Assembly: GCA_965247965.1 (NCBI GenBank)
Contig: OZ252053.1
Location: 2,852,001 to 2,916,000, forward strand
DNA from: UBA7328 sp965247965
GTDB taxonomy: Bacteria > Bacteroidota > Bacteroidia > Chitinophagales > Saprospiraceae
Length of the DNA stretch: 64,000 nucleotides
Direction: 5' to 3'
The notes beneath the pieces were generated by a model. The model was not told the DNA's origin. It was given only the letters and a program-made list of their open reading frames with translations, and did no database searches. Made by a program: the position numbers and the translations under genes. Every line of letters starts with the position of its first letter. The stretch's first letter is position 1. Positions 36,855 through 44,670 of this stretch are shown piece by piece.

Positions 36855-37679
36855 TTATGATACGAGCCATTCGCCAGGTGATACTTTACCTTCATAGAGC
36901 CTATCCTGAAAACGCCTCATGCCTTTCAACCAACGATCTCGATCTAGTCCTTTTCGTTTTGCGTATTCGGCTACTTCGAGGTGAGGTAATACTAAAAACC
37001 GTTCTTCCCGTAGAGCCTCTACCACCGTCTCGGCAACGTCGGCAGAGCTGAGCACTCCGTCTCCTGATGCCATTGAGGTACCAACAATCGTTGAGTTTTC
37101 AGCTTTATACATGTTCTTGCCGATATCAGTGGCTACTGCTTGTGGGCAAAGTACAGACACTCTTATTCCCTGGTTACCATGGGTAATCTGCAACCATTCT
37201 GCCAGACCAACTGCTGCCGCTTTGGTAATACTGTAATGCATTGAGCCAATTTGGCTAAGCAATCCTGCCGCCGATGCTGTGTTGAGCAGATAGCCTTCGC
37301 CACGGGCAATCATCCCCGGCAGCACTGCACGAGCTGCGTAAATGTGAGCTTTAACATGCACGCCCCACATACGATCGAGCGCACCGATATCGCCTTCCAA
37401 ACCTTCAAAACTGACATAGCCTGCATTGGAAACAAATAAATCGATTTGGCCTTGTTCCTGTTCCACTTCTTGCACTAGGGCCTTGATCGCCGCTTCATCG
37501 CTAACGTCAAGACATACGCCAGTGCCACCCACGCTCTGCGCCACTTGTTTGACTTTTTCTTCATCCAAATCAGCGACTACTATATGTTTAGCACCCTCAG
37601 CATGAAAACGCTCGGCCAAGCCTGCTCCAATACCGGCAGCACCGCCGGTAATAATGGTAACTTTTCCTGCTAATTCCAT
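36855..37679 (-). CDS. short-chain dehydrogenase/reductase (SDR) 2
   Basis: 274 residues, classical SDR. NAD(P)-binding TIITGGAAGIGAGLAERF, NAG motif in LFVSNAGYVSF, active-site Tyr/Lys in MHYSITKAAAVGLAEWL with the upstream Ser in NTASAAGLLS. C-terminal LDRDRWLKGMRRFQDRLYEG resembles SDRs of catabolic clusters. Starts 67 bases upstream of the hot-dog gene on the same strand. Confidence 0.85.
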   Translation of the reverse strand: MELAGKVTIITGGAAGIGAGLAERFHAEGAKHIVVADLDEEKVKQVAQSVGGTGVCLDVSDEAAIKALVQEVEQEQGQIDLFVSNAGYVSFEGLEGDIGALDRMWGVHVKAHIYAARAVLPGMIARGEGYLLNTASAAGLLSQIGSMHYSITKAAAVGLAEWLQITHGNQGIRVSVLCPQAVATDIGKNMYKAENSTIVGTSMASGDGVLSSADVAETVVEALREERFLVLPHLEVAEYAKRKGLDRDRWLKGMRRFQDRLYEGKVSPGEWLVS

Positions 37680-37790
37680 AAATCAACCCTCTTCTATATT
37701 TTGTCATTTAAATTATGTCTGTAATACTTTAGAAATGTACAAAAAATAACTTATAAACTTTCTTGTCTTTTTTCCTAGTCTGCCCGTCTC

Positions 37791-38570
37791 TTACACCATT
37801 TTCGGAGCCGAGCCCACTCTAGCCATGCCACCATCAATAGCAACTATCTCGCCGGTGATATAACGAGAAGCATCCGAAGCGAAGAACAGTACTACATCAG
37901 CAATGTCACTGCTCTCACCCCAGCGTTTCAAAGCAATCCCTTCTTCTAATCTTTCAATGAGGCCAGGAATGTTGTTGCGGTTGTCTTCCCAAATGGCGGT
38001 GGCGATCAACCCAGGACATAGCGCATTAACGCGGATTCCACTTGGGCCCCAGTCAGCGGCCAGCGCACGAGTCATCGCGTCCACAGCCCCTTTAGTGCCC
38101 GCATAGGCAACTCTCCCCATGGGACCCCGTAGACTGGCGATCGAGGAAATATTGATCACCGAACCACCCCCACGCTCGATCATCTTTGGACCAAGTCCTA
38201 AGGTCAGCATTAACAGGGAGCGCACGTTGATAGAGAACACAGTGTCAAAATCCTCTTCTGTGAGCTCTTCCGGAGTGCGGCGCATGGGGATACCAGCGTT
38301 GTTAACCAGGATGTCGACCCCACCAGTCTCGGCAATAACTCGTTCGGCAAGTGCGGTACCTGATCTCGGTAAAGACAGATCCGCTTCTATAATCAGTGGG
38401 TCGTTTTCCAGTTCGCCAGCAACACGCTCCAAGTCATTAAGAGTGCGACCTGAGATTATTACCCGTGCTCCTGCGGCCGAAAGTGCCCCAGCACTGGCTT
38501 CTCCAATACCGCGACTAGCACCCGTGACTAGGGCAATCTTTCCATCAAGACCAAAATCAACCATAGACAT
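37791..38570 (-). CDS. short-chain dehydrogenase/reductase (SDR) 1
   Basis: 259 residues, classical FabG-like SDR. ALVTGASRGIGEASAGAL, VNNAGIPMRRTPEEL, Ser in INISSIASLRGPMG, Tyr/Lys in VAYAGTKGAVDAMTRAL, and the end YITGEIVAIDGGMARVG. First gene of the putative four-gene catabolic unit. Codon use is more GC-rich than the host backbone, supporting transfer. Confidence 0.87.
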   Translation of the reverse strand: MSMVDFGLDGKIALVTGASRGIGEASAGALSAAGARVIISGRTLNDLERVAGELENDPLIIEADLSLPRSGTALAERVIAETGGVDILVNNAGIPMRRTPEELTEEDFDTVFSINVRSLLMLTLGLGPKMIERGGGSVINISSIASLRGPMGRVAYAGTKGAVDAMTRALAADWGPSGIRVNALCPGLIATAIWEDNRNNIPGLIERLEEGIALKRWGESSDIADVVLFFASDASRYITGEIVAIDGGMARVGSAPKMV

Positions 38571-38604
38571 ATTCTATTCTCCTGTTTTCGTTTTGAACTT
38601 TAAT

Positions 38605-39062
38605 TTAAACGTTATAATGTAGCGCCTTACCAGCTTGTGTTCCAGTGAACTCGATAAACATGCTTATCTTTTGTCCGATTTCCGTTATTTTTGCTATTCC
38701 CCAGTATTTGTCATACGGTGAATTTTCAATCAGTTCTCTTTTTTTGGTTTCAAGAAGTATCTCTTTCAATTTGGGATGTGCGAACTTTTTTCGTAAGGCA
38801 TAAATCATGATTTTTCCTTCACTTGCTCCCAGTCATCTCTCAGCTTATATTGCCTACTTTGGCCTAACGTCTTTGCATTTTTTGGAGAGCCGCATTTTCG
38901 TATTTTCTCTTTATAGTCTTCAGCTCCGTCAAATTTTTGTGCTTGGAAATAATGCTCTACACTTGGCCAGTATTTTCCATCCTCCTCAAATCCTTGTGGA
39001 TAGAAATTCGATAATTCAAAATAGGGATCGGTCTTGGTAAAAAAGTAAATCGGTTTTGCCAT
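38605..39062 (-). pseudogene. NADAR (YbiA-like) family protein, frameshifted
   Basis: ATG 39062 starts MAKPIYFFTKTDPYFELSNF, then YPQGFEEDGKYWPSVEHYFQ, AQKFDGAEDYKEKIRKC, the NADAR N-glycosidase signature. A missing A after VKEK (38808) shifts the frame; the protein goes on as MIYALRKKFAHPKLKEILLE, then NSPYDKYWGIAKITEIGQ. The C-terminus is replaced by unrelated residues ending at TTATAACG, which may be a core site. NADAR enzymes act on ADP-ribose-like compounds or cleave the riboflavin precursors' N-glycosidic bond. The shared ~140 bp leader precedes the start by 14 bases. Confidence 0.75.
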
Positions 39063-39076
39063 ATTGTTCGTGGATA

Positions 39077-39214
39077 ACAAGTAATTCTGTAGTTTTCCTG
39101 ATAACTCCCCCAAGAATACAATTCTTTCATTGAACCACAAGGGAAAATAACTATATACTGAAAAGCTAGCCGTATAACACCCCCAGAAGGGCGATATGCG
39201 GAATCTGCATAACG
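39077..39214 (-). repeat. shared cassette leader, copy 1 (~138 bp)
   Basis: Closely similar to copies at 42894-43033 and 44504-44644. Conserved blocks (plus-strand reading): AGTAATTCT, TCATTGAACCACAAGGGAAA, ATAACAC, GCGATATGCGGAA and CTGCATAACG. On the minus strand it lies directly before the NADAR start, after an attC-like palindrome. Confidence 0.85.
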
Positions 39215-39325
39215 CCAAGATCAGCAGTTTCCCACCAAACGGCTGATTGAAGCAATGAATTTTAAGCACAGCAATAATCTTGAGTCGAAGCGGCTGTGGT
39301 GGGAATCTGCTGCATCGACTTGTTC
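39208..39325 (-). other. attC-like palindrome 1, degenerate
   Basis: From GCATAACG (39207-39214) the sequence AAGATCAGCAGTTTCCCACC is complemented by GGTGGGAATCTGCTG about 75 bases later (39299-39313), then ACTTGTT. The outer core expected as TTGTTAGG reads TTGTTCTG. The hairpin has unpaired bases as in attC. Probably a decayed site. Confidence 0.45.
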
Positions 39326-39412
39326 TGATGAATCTTCTTGAGATCTTGGTCTGAGTTCAAAATCTTTGCCTCCCAATCAGACACCCGGCCTCGGGGTCTG
39401 CTTGAGCAGGAA

Positions 39413-39514
39413 GTAGGGTGTGCTAGACTGAGCCTAAGCGAACTCGTAGCGCACCGGAATCAGATGAAAATAAAACGTTTTTTGGTGCGCTTCGCAAGCT
39501 CAGCAGCACCCTAC
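39413..39514. repeat. 102 bp imperfect hairpin (MITE-like), with a flanking direct repeat
   Basis: GTAGGGTGTGCT...AGCGCACC and its near complement GGTGCGCT...AGCACCCTAC fold together. The same 15-mer, CCCAATCAGACACCC, occurs on both sides (39372-39386 and 39531-39545), so the target seems duplicated. The sequence type is unlike the host backbone. Confidence 0.55.
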
Positions 39515-39558
39515 CATTCCATTTTGCACCCCAATCAGACACCCCGCTTGGCGTCCTG

Positions 39559-39741
39559 CAAGTCACCCCCATCACTGAATGGGAATCAGAACAGCACGTG
39601 AACTGGATGGCGGACTGCATCCGCTATCTGGGTGAGCAGCGTCACTGCACGGTCGAGCCTGCATTGGAGGCTGAGGATGCCTGGGTGGCGCGCGTGAACG
39701 AGGTCGCGGACCGAACGCTGATCCTCCAAAAAAGCCCATGA
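39559..39741 (+). pseudogene. C-terminal fragment of a flavin monooxygenase (Baeyer-Villiger type)
   Basis: A 61-codon stretch reads QVTPITEWESEQHVNWMADC, then IRYLGEQRHCTVEPALEAED and AWVARVNEVADRTLILQK before TGA. The EQHVNWMADCI and AEDAWVxxVNEVAD motifs are those of the C-terminal part of Baeyer-Villiger monooxygenases. Only this ~60-residue piece remains. No start codon. Confidence 0.6.
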
Positions 39742-39757
39742 CGCGGTCTTTGAGTTG

Positions 39758-39940
39758 ATGGCTCTTTTGGCAGGGCATATTCCCTCGCCCTATGAGACCA
39801 TTCCTTATTATGATGGAGTCTATAGCAGTTCCGAGGGCACCCCCATTACCTTCTCTTACTACCTATGAGCCGGAGGACTCCTATGCCGATGACATGCCCC
39901 CCGATGAGATGTATTTTGTTGAGGAAGAATGGGGCTCTTA
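39758..39940 (+). pseudogene. C-terminal remnant of an IS91/ISCR-like transposase
   Basis: One frame reads ELMALLAGHIPSPYETIPYY, then DGVYSS, like the C-terminus of IS91-family Y2 transposases. It shifts frame near 39840, after which YEPEDSYADDMPPDEMYFVE, then EEWGS ends at 39940. Heavily truncated. From there to 40280, a 62-codon frame (40092-40280) is unrecognised. Confidence 0.4.
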
Positions 39941-40280
39941 AACCCCAGGGATCGCGTCTAAAATCTGGCTTTGTCAAACCAGGACAGAAGAAAAGCGGCA
40001 AAAAATTCAATAGCTCGCCCATCCCCTCAAGAAACCTGCCAAAAAATCAAAAAAATCCTTCCTCAATTTCTCTTTACATACCTATTTCCAGATGCTATCA
40101 TTTTGTGGTTACGGACTGGGCATGGTCGATGGGAACCGGATCGATCCGGCGCGCCCGAAGGTTCATGTGGTCGAACTGTCTATGTCACGTCCCGAGGAAT
40201 TCGATCAGGATTTCGATTGGAAGTACACCCAAGACGCGAAAGAACTCAGTGAAAGACCTTGGGAAAGTTTCGCCGAATAG

Positions 40281-40448
40281 CTAGTGCATCAGGAACTAAG
40301 TAAAATGCCCCTTAGACAAAGTTATTTTTTACCTGAATGAGGCGAAGGTTCCTGATTTTGGCCTTAGCCAAATGAAGGGTTCTTCAACGAAATACAGGTG
40401 AAAAAGAACAAGTATAAGGGGTGTTATATTTCGTGCCTGATGCACTAG
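40281..40448. repeat. 168 bp MITE with CTAG-ending inverted repeats
   Basis: CTAGTGCATCAGG at 40281 and CCTGATGCACTAG ending at 40448 are perfect inverted repeats around a non-coding AT-rich middle with AAGGGG/CCCCTT inner complementarity. It shares its terminal CTAG with the next element. Confidence 0.7.
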
Positions 40449-40677
40449 TGCCTGACCGAAAATCTGTAAAAACCGGTATTTTGTGGGCCAGAGTAAATTA
40501 CTTAACTTGAAGATTTTTGAAAATCACTTTAACAAATCATTTTTTAGTACCCATTTTAACAAATACATATAACTTAGTTTATCAGTAACGATTGAATATG
40601 AGAGAATCTTCAAGTTAAGTGTCACCGTTCAATCTATTGTGTTTACAGGGATTGATAACTTTTCGGCTGGACACTAG
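40445..40677. repeat. nested MITE pair
   Basis: The outer ends CTAGTGCCTGACCGAAAA (40445) and TTTTCGGCTGGACACTAG (ending 40677) are imperfect inverted repeats. Inside, ACTTAACTTGAAGAT (40500-40514) and ATCTTCAAGTTAAGT (40606-40620) are perfect inverted repeats that define a 121 bp element. One MITE seems to have jumped into another. Confidence 0.65.
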
Positions 40678-40764
40678 CTAGGCCCCAAGTAAGAACGATT
40701 GAAATGACTTCATTGTGAAGTTTTTATGTTGACTCGACCCAACGACGAAGAAAGAAGAATCTAG

Positions 40765-41925
40765 ATGAGCGACGCACCGAAACCCGTTGGACCCAAAGAT
40801 GGCCCCATAGCCGTAACCGGCAGCGGCGGATACATAGGCTCCCATATTGTTCTGAACCTGGTGCAGCATGGGTACGAAGTGCGGGCGTGTGTCCGGGACG
40901 CTTCGAAACTATCGAACACGGCCCACCTCACCGCCATGAATCACATCGGCCCCGGATCGGTCACGCTGCACAATGCGGATTTGACGAACCCCGGCGATTA
41001 TGATGATATTTTCAAGGGGTGCACCTGCGTATTTCACGCCGCGGCCGAGATGGGCAACCTGGAAGGCTCGACGCCCCAGAAGGTTTATGACGGCTGTTTC
41101 CCCGCTACCCAGATGATCATGGAATCGATCAAGAAATCCGGAACGGTACGGCGATTGGTTTATACCAGTTCGTTCGCCGCTGTGGGACATCCGGCGGAAG
41201 AAGGCTACGTGCACACCGAAGACTGCTGGGCCGATATGAACATGGACGACCGCCCGCCGGAAAAGCAATGGACGGACGAAGTCGTTGCGCGCGACCGGGA
41301 AGTCGCCTATGCCAAGGGTAAGGCGGAAGCGGAACGGTATGTGTACGCCGAGGCGGAGAAAATGGGCATCGCGGCCTTTGGCGTTTGCCCCTGCCACGTC
41401 ATCGGCCCGCTGTTAAGCGCGAACCACCAGCGGCCCTGGTGTTGGCAGACGCGCATCGGCGACATGATGGAAGGCTACGGCCATCCGCGCATGTTCTGGA
41501 ACATCGTCGACGTGCGGGATGTCGCCGAAACCCAACGCCTCATCGCCGAGAGCCCTGACAACAAAAACGGCGAGCGTTACAACTTAGTGGCCACGGACGA
41601 TAGCGGCCAGATCAAACAGACCGAGCTACAAGCCCTCATGCAGAAGCTCTATCCCGGTGTCGGTGTCAGCGGAGTCTATCGCGAAGGCAACTGGCGCATG
41701 GCCCCGCTCTCCGTGCTGAAGAAGCCCATCACCCAACTGGGCCTCAAGCCGCACACCGTCGAGGAAGCCGTCCGAGACAATGTCGATTCACTTCTCACCT
41801 GGGGCCTCATCACACCCGCGCAGGGAGAGGACAACTGGCAGCGCGAAGGGAAAGACCTCGGCATCAAATCGAAGTGGCGCCCCCATGAGTATCCCGCGCT
41901 CGACCCGGCGCTGAAAACGCAGTAA
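40765..41925 (+). CDS. extended SDR: NAD-dependent epimerase/dehydratase family
   Basis: 386 residues. Rossmann motif IAVTGSGGYIGSHIVLNLVQ, Ser/Thr site in RRLVYTSSFAAVGHP, active Tyr/Lys in VAYAKGKAEAERYVY, and a substrate-domain end GLKPHTVEEAVRDNVDSLLT. Closest in style to dihydroflavonol-reductase or 3-beta-hydroxysteroid-type SDRs. The gene is visibly GC-rich, with C/G third positions quite unlike the AT-rich host genes, and lies on the opposite strand to other island genes. It ends at a good terminator. Recent transfer from a GC-rich donor is likely. Confidence 0.8.
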   Translation: MSDAPKPVGPKDGPIAVTGSGGYIGSHIVLNLVQHGYEVRACVRDASKLSNTAHLTAMNHIGPGSVTLHNADLTNPGDYDDIFKGCTCVFHAAAEMGNLEGSTPQKVYDGCFPATQMIMESIKKSGTVRRLVYTSSFAAVGHPAEEGYVHTEDCWADMNMDDRPPEKQWTDEVVARDREVAYAKGKAEAERYVYAEAEKMGIAAFGVCPCHVIGPLLSANHQRPWCWQTRIGDMMEGYGHPRMFWNIVDVRDVAETQRLIAESPDNKNGERYNLVATDDSGQIKQTELQALMQKLYPGVGVSGVYREGNWRMAPLSVLKKPITQLGLKPHTVEEAVRDNVDSLLTWGLITPAQGEDNWQREGKDLGIKSKWRPHEYPALDPALKTQ

Positions 41926-41954
41926 TCCTTCGAACCGCCGCTCGAAAATTGGAA

Positions 41955-41999
41955 GGGCCGTCCCACGTCACTTGTCTTGATGTGTGGGCGGCCTTTTTT
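41955..41999 (+). terminator. rho-independent terminator after the epimerase gene
   Basis: GGCCGTCCCAC and GTGTGGGCGGCC form a strong stem with a ~15-base loop, followed by TTTTTT at 41994-41999. Confidence 0.8.
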
Positions 42000-42066
42000 C
42001 TGGCGATATATTTTCCAAACTAGAAATAGATGACGCAAGTGCTAGAATGAGTCAATTGAAGTCATA

Positions 42067-42297
42067 ATGGTTGTACACACAAAAAGTTCAGAACGACAAT
42101 CCATTCCCGAAGATTGGCTCGCCGAATTCGAAGCCTCCGCCCAGCGGCCCTTGGCGACGCGGTTTCGTTACGCGTTTATCAAGACGTACAAGCCCGTTAT
42201 GGACGACGCGTCCTATCGGTCCTTCGAAACCATGGCGGATTACCGCGATTGGTGCGAGGAAAACCTGCCGGACTGGCTGGGTTATGGCCGCGTTTGA
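42067..42297 (+). CDS. small conserved protein of unknown function
   Basis: 76 residues: SIPEDWLAEFEASAQRPLAT, FRYAFIKTYKPVMDDASY, then MADYRDWCEENLPDWLGYGR. The Y-R-x-W-C-E-E-x-L-P-x-W-L-G-Y ending is one I recall in short proteins of many bacteria, with no known role. GC-rich, like the epimerase just upstream, so it likely arrived with it. Confidence 0.55.
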   Translation: MVVHTKSSERQSIPEDWLAEFEASAQRPLATRFRYAFIKTYKPVMDDASYRSFETMADYRDWCEENLPDWLGYGRV

Positions 42298-42420
42298 CTA
42301 TCGGCAGGCGGAATGAATTCGAGTTGTCTTCTGTGGATGCTGAGCTTAGTTTCATGGCGCGCTCCGTGGGGCCTCTTGTCACCGCTCTTCGAATGGGATA
42401 GTATGCGCTTAGAAGGGGTT

Positions 42421-42865
42421 TTAGCATTCCACATTCTTTCTTTCGGGTTCCTCTAGAACAGCCTCTGATGCAACGATCCAACCTGACCAGATGCTATCCA
42501 ACGGCATTTGAGCAACCCAGCTAGGATGGAAATACCAGCCATCAATCACTATTGGAGGTCCCAGCTTAACCCGCCGTCGGACAACAGCTTCAAAGATCGG
42601 ACGAGTCGCTTCATGCTGTAATTTTGCATCAGAAATGAGTTGTTCCACAGAACTGTTTGTGAAGTAATCAAAGTGTGATGATTTTGCGACGGCATGCAAC
42701 CCTGGATCAATCTCAGGCGTTGTGACCGCTATAGCGGCCAATAACGAGATCATCCATACAGAGAGGAGCAATGCCTAATTTTGCTGCTAAAGCAGTTCCT
42801 AGTGTAGTTTTTCCTGCACCGGGTGCACCTCCGATTAAAAGCACTTGATAGGATAGATCTTTCAC
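42421..42865 (-). pseudogene. P-loop kinase-like protein (AAA_33/zeta type), frameshifted
   Basis: GTG 42865 starts KDLSYQVLLIGGAPGAGKTT, a Walker A motif, then LGTALAAKLGIAPLCMDD. The frame shifts near 42745; the rest (VTTPEIDPGLHAVAKSSHFD, YFTNSSVEQLISDAKLQHEA, IVIDGWYFHPSWVAQMPLDS) is in another frame. Looks like a small ATP-dependent kinase. A shared leader copy lies 28 bases upstream. Confidence 0.65.
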
Positions 42866-42893
42866 GAAATTTTTCTCTGATTGCTAGATAGAT

Positions 42894-43033
42894 AAAAGTA
42901 ATTCTATAGTTTTCCTCATAACTCCCCAAAGATCACAATTCTTTCATTGAACCACAAGGGAAATTTGACTAGCTACAAAAAAACTAACTTCATAACACGC
43001 AGAAACGGACGATATAGAGAAACTGCATAAACG
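42894..43033 (-). repeat. shared cassette leader, copy 2 (~140 bp)
   Basis: The most diverged of the three copies; keeps AGTAATTCTATAGTTTTCCT, TCATTGAACCACAAGGGAAA, CATAACAC and CTGCATAA. On the minus strand it lies between attC-like site 2 and the kinase-like gene. Confidence 0.8.
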
Positions 43034-43100
43034 AAATGAGCAGTTTCTGAAACAGAGCAAAGCGCGGTGTAATAAATCTGTCTCAATTTATTTGTTAGGC
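43025..43100 (-). other. attC-like recombination site 2
   Basis: On the minus strand: perfect core GCCTAAC (43100-43094; fits RYYYAAC), then arms CAAATAAATTGAGACAG and CTGCTCATTTCGTTTATGC with unpaired bases and a variable centre. 76 bp, within the attC size range. It follows the nitronate monooxygenase gene by ~200 bases. Confidence 0.6.
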
Positions 43101-43306
43101 TCCTCCTTTTCTTTTTTCTCCTTCTTTGTCCAAAAAATTTATTTTAATCCTTTAATTCCATTTGTTTCAGCAAAGTCAAAAAGGTTATTTCTGTTCGATT
43201 CCAGTGTTAGAAAAATGAGGTCAATTGACGAGAGATCTCCATTTCACTCGCGAATTTTATAAAATCACTCGCCATCCTAAAAATTTATCGAATCTGATAA
43301 TACGAC

Positions 43307-44281
43307 TTAAGCCAGCAATCTCCCCAAACGACTGCGAATTAGGACCTCCGCTTCTGACATGATGCGGCTTATCAACTCCTCACAGGTCGGAATATCATGG
43401 ATCAACCCCGCAACCATTCCACAAGACCATGCTCCGGAATCCATGTCTCCTTCCGTCATGACCTTTGGATAAATCCCCGCTACTTCTTTAAGAATATCAT
43501 CAAATTTGATATTTTTTCCAAGTTCTTCTTCCTTCTTCAGAATTTTTTCAACAGCCAGATTATTGAGAACACGTTCGGTATTTCTCAACGGACGCATGAC
43601 AAGGCGAGTATCTAACTCAGATGCGGCAACAATGGCTTGTTTTACATTTTCATGAACAGGAGCCTCTTTTGTGGCAATAAAGCGAGTTCCCATATTCATC
43701 CCTTCCGCTCCAAGAACTAATGAAGCCACAAGACTACGAGCATCTGCCATTCCACCCGAAGATACAAAAGGAATTTTCAATTCTTCCGCGGCCCTTGGAA
43801 GCAAAATCATGTTGGGAATATCGTCTTCACCGGGATGTCCACCGCACTCAAATCCGTCTACGGATACAGCGTCACACCCGATCTTTTCAGCTTTCAAAGC
43901 ATGTCTGACCGAAGTACACTTGTGGATCACTTTTACACTGGCATTCTGTAATTTTGGTAGGTGCTCCTGAGGATTTCGACCAGCAGTTTCTACTATCTTA
44001 ATGCCTCCATCAAGAATCGCATCAATATATCCAGGATAGTCAGCTGAGCCGAGGCTTGGTAAAAAAGTCAAATTCACGCCAAAGGGTTTGTCAGTCATCT
44101 CATGGCAGCGAGCGATCTCCTTCGCAAGATCAGCCGGTGTCTTCTGAGTTAGCCCCGTAATAATTCCAAGTCCTCCCGCATTGGACACTGCGGCGGCTAA
44201 TTCGGCAAATCCAACATAATGCATTCCACCTTGAATGATCGGGTGTTTGATGTCAAAAAGTTCTGTGATTTTTGTTTTCAT
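43307..44281 (-). CDS. nitronate monooxygenase (2-nitropropane dioxygenase family)
   Basis: 324 residues, FMN-dependent TIM barrel. FDIKHPIIQGGMHYVGFAEL, then AAAVSNAGGLGIITGL at the N-terminus; PFGVNLTFLPSLG; VDGFECGGHPGED; PFVSSGGMADARSLVASLVL, then GAEGMNMGTRFIATKEAPVH for FMN phosphate binding. It oxidises alkyl nitronates; some relatives act as enoyl reductases. It sits as a minus-strand cassette-like gene, a leader copy about 220 bases upstream. Confidence 0.87.
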   Translation of the reverse strand: MKTKITELFDIKHPIIQGGMHYVGFAELAAAVSNAGGLGIITGLTQKTPADLAKEIARCHEMTDKPFGVNLTFLPSLGSADYPGYIDAILDGGIKIVETAGRNPQEHLPKLQNASVKVIHKCTSVRHALKAEKIGCDAVSVDGFECGGHPGEDDIPNMILLPRAAEELKIPFVSSGGMADARSLVASLVLGAEGMNMGTRFIATKEAPVHENVKQAIVAASELDTRLVMRPLRNTERVLNNLAVEKILKKEEELGKNIKFDDILKEVAGIYPKVMTEGDMDSGAWSCGMVAGLIHDIPTCEELISRIMSEAEVLIRSRLGRLLA

Positions 44282-44503
44282 TATTGCTCCTTAAGTTGGC
44301 TAAATATTCCAATTTTCTTTCTAAAAAAATACATTAATGACATCCAAAGTTTCAAGTATTCGTAATCCTCCTCTTACGATGTTACTGACAGAGTGACAAC
44401 GATTACTTTCTATTTGCCGGGCTACAAACGAATCAAAGAGGGAACCATTTTACCTTTCGTTATTATTGCCTATATTGTCAAAAGTTTTGAGGTACTGAAC
44501 CTA

Positions 44504-44644
44504 ACAAGTAATTCTATAGTTTCCTCATAACTCCCCAAGATGACAATTCTTTCATTGAACCACAAGGGAAAATGGCTATATACTGAAAAGGCTAGCTGTA
44601 TATATAACACCCCAAGAAGGGCGATATGCGGAAGCTGCATAACG
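44504..44644 (-). repeat. shared cassette leader, copy 3 (~141 bp)
   Basis: Near-identical to copy 1 in AGTAATTCT, TCATTGAACCACAAGGGAAA, CTATATACTGAAAAG, GCTAGC, AAGAAGGGCGATATGCGGAA and CTGCATAACG. On the plus strand it is preceded by ACCTAAC, a perfect RYYYAAC core. 44282-44503 holds nothing else I can support. Confidence 0.85.
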
Positions 44645-44670
44645 GCGCGCTTCATCCGCCCCGACTTGTC

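Noticed and set aside
38119..38622. 167-codon plus-strand ORF opposite SDR 1
   Set aside because: Shadow of a well-supported minus-strand SDR.
39865..40284. 139-codon ORF
   Set aside because: Arg/Pro/Ser-rich composition of an out-of-frame read; competing frames carry IS91-like and acidic residues.
44470..44655. 61-codon ORF through leader copy 3, and the N-terminal extension of NADAR through copy 1
   Set aside because: The shared residues only reflect the DNA repeat; copy 2 does not keep the frame, so it is not a conserved peptide.
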